Positions 60,148 through 64,000 of a stretch of DNA of 64,000 nt are shown here, in pieces. Both the position numbers and the translations under genes were made by a program. This stretch comes from Pyrinomonadaceae bacterium (GTDB lineage Bacteria; Acidobacteriota; Blastocatellia; Pyrinomonadales; Pyrinomonadaceae). The stretch covers positions 124,001 through 188,000 of the forward strand of contig JAVEDP010000024.1 in the NCBI GenBank assembly GCA_030841085.1, read 5' to 3'. The number at the start of each line of letters is the position of its first letter. The first letter of the stretch is position 1. The notes beneath the pieces were generated by a model. It was not told the DNA's origin, searched no databases, and worked only from the letters and a program-made list of their open reading frames with translations.

Positions 60148-61068
60148 CTAGCGTTGCCGGTTTTTTTTCACATCGCGATGGACCACCCGAGCATCAAAGC
60201 CCGATTGCCGCAGTCGACGGCCCAATGCGTTTGCGATCATCACTGAACGGTGCCGCCCGCCGGTGCAGCCGATGCCAACTGTTACATAGGCTTTGCCTTC
60301 GCGCTTGTAAAGCGGCAGCAAATAATCCAGCAGATCGGTGAACCGGCGCAAAGTCTCTTCAACTTCCGGCTGCGCGTTCAAATACTCTACGACCCGTTTG
60401 TCGTGACCCGAGAGCGGTTTCAGCTCGGGAACAAAATGAGGATTTGCCAGGTGCCGCACATCAAACAACAATTCCAAATCGCCGGGATTGCCGAACTTGT
60501 GGCCAAAGCTGAGAACTTCAACCCGCATCGACCCCGCTTTTCGATCCAAACTAAAGCGATCGAGCAGATGCTTGCGCAGCGTGTGAACCGTGTGCTCGGA
60601 AGTGTCGATGATTTGGTCGGCTTCGGCGCGAATTCGCGCCATGGCGGTGCGCTCGTTGCGAATCGCCTGCAGCAATCCCTGCCCTTTGTCGGCTGGGTGC
60701 GGCCGGCGTGTCTCGCTAAAACGATGTTGCAGCGCCTCGTCCGAGGCTTCGAGGAACAAGACATACACGCCCAGTCCGGCAGCGCGCAGCGCTTTCAATT
60801 GTTTTTCAAAGGCGCCTAAAAAGGTTCCCTCACGAATGTCAATGACTAAAGCCGCACGTTCAATTACTTTTTCATCGCTGTGCGGAGTCATCAGCCGCGA
60901 AAAAGTCGATAGCATTGTGATCGGCAGATTGTCGACACAGAAATAGCCGAGATCTTCGAATGCATTTGTCGCCGACGACATTCCGGAACCGCTCAGTCCC
61001 GTGATGATGACCACGTCAGGAGCGTTATCGGTTGTTTTCGGAGCGGTCTTCTTAGTTTGTTTCTTCAT
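60148..61068 (-). CDS. rapZ: RapZ-family RNase adaptor / nucleotide-binding protein
   Basis: A 306-aa protein of the RapZ/YvcJ family. In E. coli RapZ guides RNase E to the small RNA GlmZ and senses glucosamine-6-phosphate; in others it binds nucleotides. VVIITGLSGSGMSSATNAFE (residues ~18-37) is the Walker A region, but the invariant Lys is Met here. FCVDNLPITML, VIDIREGTFLG, FLEASDEALQHRFSETRRPH, SFGHKFGNP and the C-terminal VTVGIGCTGGRHRSVMIA are all present. It sits in the hpf-rpoN neighbourhood, as in many Proteobacteria. Confidence 0.92.
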   Translation of the reverse strand: MKKQTKKTAPKTTDNAPDVVIITGLSGSGMSSATNAFEDLGYFCVDNLPITMLSTFSRLMTPHSDEKVIERAALVIDIREGTFLGAFEKQLKALRAAGLGVYVLFLEASDEALQHRFSETRRPHPADKGQGLLQAIRNERTAMARIRAEADQIIDTSEHTVHTLRKHLLDRFSLDRKAGSMRVEVLSFGHKFGNPGDLELLFDVRHLANPHFVPELKPLSGHDKRVVEYLNAQPEVEETLRRFTDLLDYLLPLYKREGKAYVTVGIGCTGGRHRSVMIANALGRRLRQSGFDARVVHRDVKKNRQR

Positions 61069-61104
61069 TGATGAACCACGCAGGCCGCAGTGGTCCCAGT
61101 TTAC

Positions 61105-61200
61105 TACAGGAGCAGACGGCAGAAGGCAGGAGCAGACCGCGGAAGCGGATTACATGGCTTTTTTCCTGCCGACCGCTTCCTGCCGACTGCTCCTGCTGTT
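61105..61200. repeat. GCAGACGGCAGAAGGCAGGAG inverted repeat
   Basis: GGAGCAGACGGCAGAAGGCA and GGAGCAGACCGCGGAAGC on the left are mirrored by GACCGCTTCCTGCCGACTGC on the right. It lies between hpf and rapZ. A related arm at about 25890 gives the C-terminus of the small membrane protein there. Confidence 0.6.
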
Positions 61201-61212
61201 TGGAAGTGTCAA

Positions 61213-61746
61213 TCAGGGCTCGATCAAGCCAAAGTTTCCGTCTTTGCGTTTATAAAGCACGCCAATCCGATCGGTATCGGCGTCGCGAAAGACAACGAAT
61301 TGATCCGTCTGCGAGGTGAGAGTCAGCGTTGCCTCTTCAGCAGTCATCGGCTTAATCGAATAACGGCGGGCGGCGATAATGCGCGGCGGCCGGGGACTGG
61401 CTTCCAACAATCCATCGGGAGTCGGCGCGACCGTGGCGGTACGTCGTGCGCCCTGCTTGCGATCGATGGTCTTCTCCTTGAGCTTGAGCGCCTGCTTTTC
61501 AATCTTGGCGATGGCCCGAGTCAGCGCCATGTAAAGATCGGCGTTGATGTCCTTGGCAGTCAACGTATGATCGCGCCAGTGGACAATCAGCTCGCCTATC
61601 TGGCGGTTCTTTTCCACTTCGATGATGACGTGCGTCCAGGCTGTGGTGCCGTTAAAAATATGGTCCATCTTTTTGAAGTGATCTTCGACGTGCTTGCGAA
61701 TGGCCGGCGAAACTTCGACGTGGCGCCCAGTGTACTCAAACCTCAT
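61213..61746 (-). CDS. hpf: ribosome hibernation-promoting factor, long form
   Basis: A 177-aa protein: the N-terminal HPF/YfiA domain (MRFEYTGRHVEVSPAIRKHV; ELIVHWRDHTLTAKDINADL; YMALTRAIAKIEKQALKLKE) binds the decoding centre, and the C-terminal domain (~125-177, RRYSIKPMTAEEATLTLTSQ..FVVFRDADTDRIGVLYKRKD) pairs two 70S ribosomes into inactive 100S dimers. The C-terminal domain marks the long form. It lies directly downstream of rpoN, the usual order. Confidence 0.95.
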   Translation of the reverse strand: MRFEYTGRHVEVSPAIRKHVEDHFKKMDHIFNGTTAWTHVIIEVEKNRQIGELIVHWRDHTLTAKDINADLYMALTRAIAKIEKQALKLKEKTIDRKQGARRTATVAPTPDGLLEASPRPPRIIAARRYSIKPMTAEEATLTLTSQTDQFVVFRDADTDRIGVLYKRKDGNFGLIEP

Positions 61747-61870
61747 AATCGCGATTCCCTTCTTAGGCCTCTGGATATGGTAATGCTTGCCAAACTCGAA
61801 CCTGTTCGGCTGCTAATGCTTTTAAGTCAGGGGGCGAAACCTTGTGCGAACGTGCAGTGCGTTGCGGCGC

Positions 61871-63478
61871 TTAGACTACGGCGCGTCGCTCGCGCGATCC
61901 GGGAATGCTCATTTGATCGCGGTATTTTGCAACTGTTCGGCGCGACAACTTAATGCCGTCTTTAGCCAAAATCTTTACGACTTGATCGTCCGTGATCGGG
62001 CTGTGCGAATCTTCTTCCTCGATAAGCTTCTTGATCTTCAACTTAATAATGCGCGTAGAAATTTCTTCGCCGTCTTCGTTCATCATGCCTTCGGTGAAAA
62101 AGCGGCGCAGCTCAATCACACCCTGCGGCGTGTGCGCATATTTTCGATTGACGACGCGCGAGACTGTGGAAAGATGCATTCCGATGTCCTCGGCAATGTC
62201 CTTCAACATCATCGGCTTGATGTATTGCACACCCTTGTCCAAAAAATCCCGTTGCCGGTGCACGATCGACTCGACCACTTTATAAATCGTCTGGCGCCGG
62301 TGCTCGATGTTCCGCAACAAGTCAACGGCGGAACGCATCTTCTCGCGAATGAAACTCTTCGTTTCATTGCTGACGTCGGTCTGTCCCAGCATCTGTTGGT
62401 ACTGCTGGCTCACGCGCAGACGCGGACTGCCATCGTCGGCGAAATAGATGATGTACTGGTCGTCGTTCTCGTCCAACTTTTCGATGTAAATTTCCGGCGC
62501 GATAAGCACCGGCTCTTCAGACGAATAACGGCGGCCGGGATACGGATCGAGCGTGCGAATGAATTGCAGTTCCGCAAGCAGCGTGTCCACATCGACGCCG
62601 ATTTGTTTAGCCAGGTGCGGCAGCTTGTGCTGTTGCAGCTCAGACAGGTGTTCACTAATCAATCGTGCGGCGAGCCGATCGCTTTCACCACGCACTTCGA
62701 GCTGGACCAGTAAACATTCCTTGACGTCGCGTGCGCCGCAACCGACCGGATCGAGATGAAGTAGAGCTTGACGCGCTTTTTCCACCAGCTCTTCGGACCA
62801 GCCGCCCATCGCCGCAATCTCTTCGTTGGTCGCATTCAGCCGCCCATCAGCATCGAGGTTTCCAATCACGCTGACGGCCGCATCGCAGACGTCTTCGTCG
62901 ATCGGGCTCATGTGGAGCTGCCATTCCAGATGATCGGCAAGCGATGGAGCGCGAGTTAGAAACTGTTCAAATGTAGGCGCGTCTTCTTTGTATTCAATTT
63001 CCTGAGTCTTGTAACCGGGGTCGAGGTAGTCCTGAAACTCCCGGCCAAAGTCAATCTCTTCAAAAGCATCGCGAGACGGGTCATCTGCATTCCCATCATC
63101 GCCCATCAGTTCTTCACTCGGCTCCGCACCCGCAGATTCCGCCGCTTCACTTTCAACTTCTCCGGCAAGCTGTGATAGAGGCCCGGTATCGCTTGAACCG
63201 TTGGACGACGGACTCCCGAGTTCAGGCTCAACGGCCTCGACCGATTGTTCCGGTACGGCGCCGGGATCTGCACCCGTCAAGTGGTCCAGAATCTTTTCCG
63301 CCAGCTCCTGTGCTTCTTCCTGACTTGCTACTTCTTCCAGCACCGGATTCTCGAGCAACTGCGCCTGAATCAAATCAGTCAGCTCGATTGTGGTCATCTG
63401 CAACATCTCGATGCGTTGTCGCAACTGCGGCGTCAGCACGAGTCGTTGAGAGAGGCTGGTAGTTAATTTAAGAGACAT
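61871..63478 (-). CDS. rpoN: RNA polymerase sigma-54 factor
   Basis: A 535-aa sigma-54. The activator-interacting region I opens LSQRLVLTPQLRQRIEMLQM; a long acidic region II (~90-150, many Glu/Asp/Ser) follows; then the core-binding domain and HTH, ending in the RpoN box KLSRRTVAKYRDQMSIP. It recognises -24/-12 promoters and needs an AAA+ activator such as that at 40225. It is followed by hpf and rapZ and preceded by lptB, the same order as in Proteobacteria. Confidence 0.97.
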   Translation of the reverse strand: MSLKLTTSLSQRLVLTPQLRQRIEMLQMTTIELTDLIQAQLLENPVLEEVASQEEAQELAEKILDHLTGADPGAVPEQSVEAVEPELGSPSSNGSSDTGPLSQLAGEVESEAAESAGAEPSEELMGDDGNADDPSRDAFEEIDFGREFQDYLDPGYKTQEIEYKEDAPTFEQFLTRAPSLADHLEWQLHMSPIDEDVCDAAVSVIGNLDADGRLNATNEEIAAMGGWSEELVEKARQALLHLDPVGCGARDVKECLLVQLEVRGESDRLAARLISEHLSELQQHKLPHLAKQIGVDVDTLLAELQFIRTLDPYPGRRYSSEEPVLIAPEIYIEKLDENDDQYIIYFADDGSPRLRVSQQYQQMLGQTDVSNETKSFIREKMRSAVDLLRNIEHRRQTIYKVVESIVHRQRDFLDKGVQYIKPMMLKDIAEDIGMHLSTVSRVVNRKYAHTPQGVIELRRFFTEGMMNEDGEEISTRIIKLKIKKLIEEEDSHSPITDDQVVKILAKDGIKLSRRTVAKYRDQMSIPGSRERRAVV

Positions 63479-63574
63479 TTCTCAGTTAAATCAGCGTTCT
63501 GTCTGATTGTTTTTTACGATTGAAAAGCGCAGGGAGATTATACTCGATTAGATGCGATTTGCGCCCAACTGAGT

Positions 63575-64000
63575 TTACATGCGGAATTTTTCGCCGAGAT
63601 AAAGCCGTCGCACTTCTGCGTCTTCCGTCAACTGTCGGGGAATACCGGATCGGAAAATTCGCCCGTCAGCCATAATGTAGGCCCGGTCGGTGACGCCCAG
63701 AGTTTCTCGTACATTATGGTCCGTGATCAGAATGCCGATGCTACGATTGCGTAAATAAAGTATGACATTTTGAATGTCATCAACGGCCTTGGGATCGATA
63801 CCGGCGAAAGGTTCGTCAAGCAGGATGTATTGCGGTTCGGTGGCCAGGGCCCGCGCGATTTCGGTTCGTCTTCTTTCGCCGCCCGAAAGCGCATCGCCGC
63901 GCGTGTTGCGAACGTGGGCGATTCCGAATTCTTCCAACAACTCTTCCAGGCGCGTCAGCCGCTCACGTCGTCTTAGGCCCATCGTCTCGAGCACTGCCAA
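63575..64000 (-). CDS. lptB: LPS export ABC ATPase, C-terminal part (window edge)
   Basis: The last 141 residues of an ABC ATPase. The signature [16 protein letters not shown], Walker [14 protein letters not shown] and H-loop [14 protein letters not shown] are present; the Walker A half lies past the right edge. [20 protein letters not shown] and the C-terminal [11 protein letters not shown] are typical of LptB, which powers lipopolysaccharide transport with LptFG. The position just upstream of rpoN is the conserved lptB place. Confidence 0.93.
   Translation of the reverse strand: MAVLETMGLRRRERLTRLEELLEEFGIAHVRNTRGDALSGGERRRTEIARALATEPQYILLDEPFAGIDPKAVDDIQNVILYLRNRSIGILITDHNVRETLGVTDRAYIMADGRIFRSGIPRQLTEDAEVRRLYLGEKFRM

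Noticed and set aside
61844-62713. 289-codon plus-strand frame opposite rpoN, and 61090-61953 opposite hpf
   Set aside because: Antisense to rpoN and hpf, which are certain; no motif or start signal.

Overview
The window looks like the chromosome of a diderm, respiring, GC-moderate bacterium, most likely an Acidobacteriota of the Blastocatellia type. This placement is inferred from gene content, not from a marker search. The pointers are two secreted VWA proteins of the kind common in Acidobacteria, an Oar-like TonB-dependent receptor with a carboxypeptidase-regulatory domain, a tandem pair of M16 peptidases, a full CMP-KDO pathway (kdsA, kdsB, kdsC) with lptB, and very many short palindromic intergenic repeats. 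Those repeats sometimes run into coding sequence.

Layout. 1-39 is the first 13 codons of gap (minus strand). 342-13876 holds a TolC-type efflux protein, prepilin peptidase, an orphan histidine kinase, a frameshifted metallophosphoesterase, a UbiD decarboxylase, an M16 pair (one member fused to a TonB C-terminal domain), an FHA protein and small unknowns. 13938-17840 is a 3.9-kb insert bounded by 45-bp direct repeats of the 3' half of tRNA-Gly(CCC). It carries a secreted clan-A glycosidase-like protein, two paralogous unknown proteins and a 60-aa ORF, and no integrase is visible. 18168-27207 carries kdsC, a degenerate M1-like TPR protein, kdsA, a Ser/Thr kinase, pyrG and kdsB. 27500-35698 holds two VWA proteins, a trans-sulfuration enzyme, a PP2C phosphatase, NfeD, proline dehydrogenase and an HD protein. 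35989-41613 is a haem-synthesis run (ccsA/hemX-like, hemA, hemC, hemD) followed by an NtrC-type sigma-54 activator. 41851-51398 holds a frameshifted haem peroxidase, the TonB receptor, a stand-alone DUF4062 protein, a phosphomutase-like metalloenzyme, a UMF1 transporter and two small proteins. 51458-52092 is rnpB, greatly enlarged by repeat insertions.

52172-64000 is mainly a minus-strand regulatory run: lptB, rpoN, hpf and rapZ, then EIIA(Man), HPr and Enzyme I with no PTS permease in view, then an SLBB export protein. A foreign-looking module interrupts this run between rapZ and EIIA. It has two tandemly duplicated genes for ~54-aa secreted peptides, each followed by the same pair of RNA hairpins, divergent from a TPR regulator with a C-terminal Fis-type helix-turn-helix. 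A short dyad lies in the shared promoter region. This peptide/TPR-regulator module is my best candidate for an undescribed system, with the tRNA-Gly island and the repeat-expanded RNase P RNA next.

Several genes connect. RpoN, the NtrC-like activator, the PTS phosphorelay and RapZ suggest a nitrogen/envelope regulatory network. The Ser/Thr kinase, PP2C and FHA proteins suggest a phospho-Ser/Thr circuit. KdsA/B/C and LptB serve outer-membrane lipopolysaccharide.
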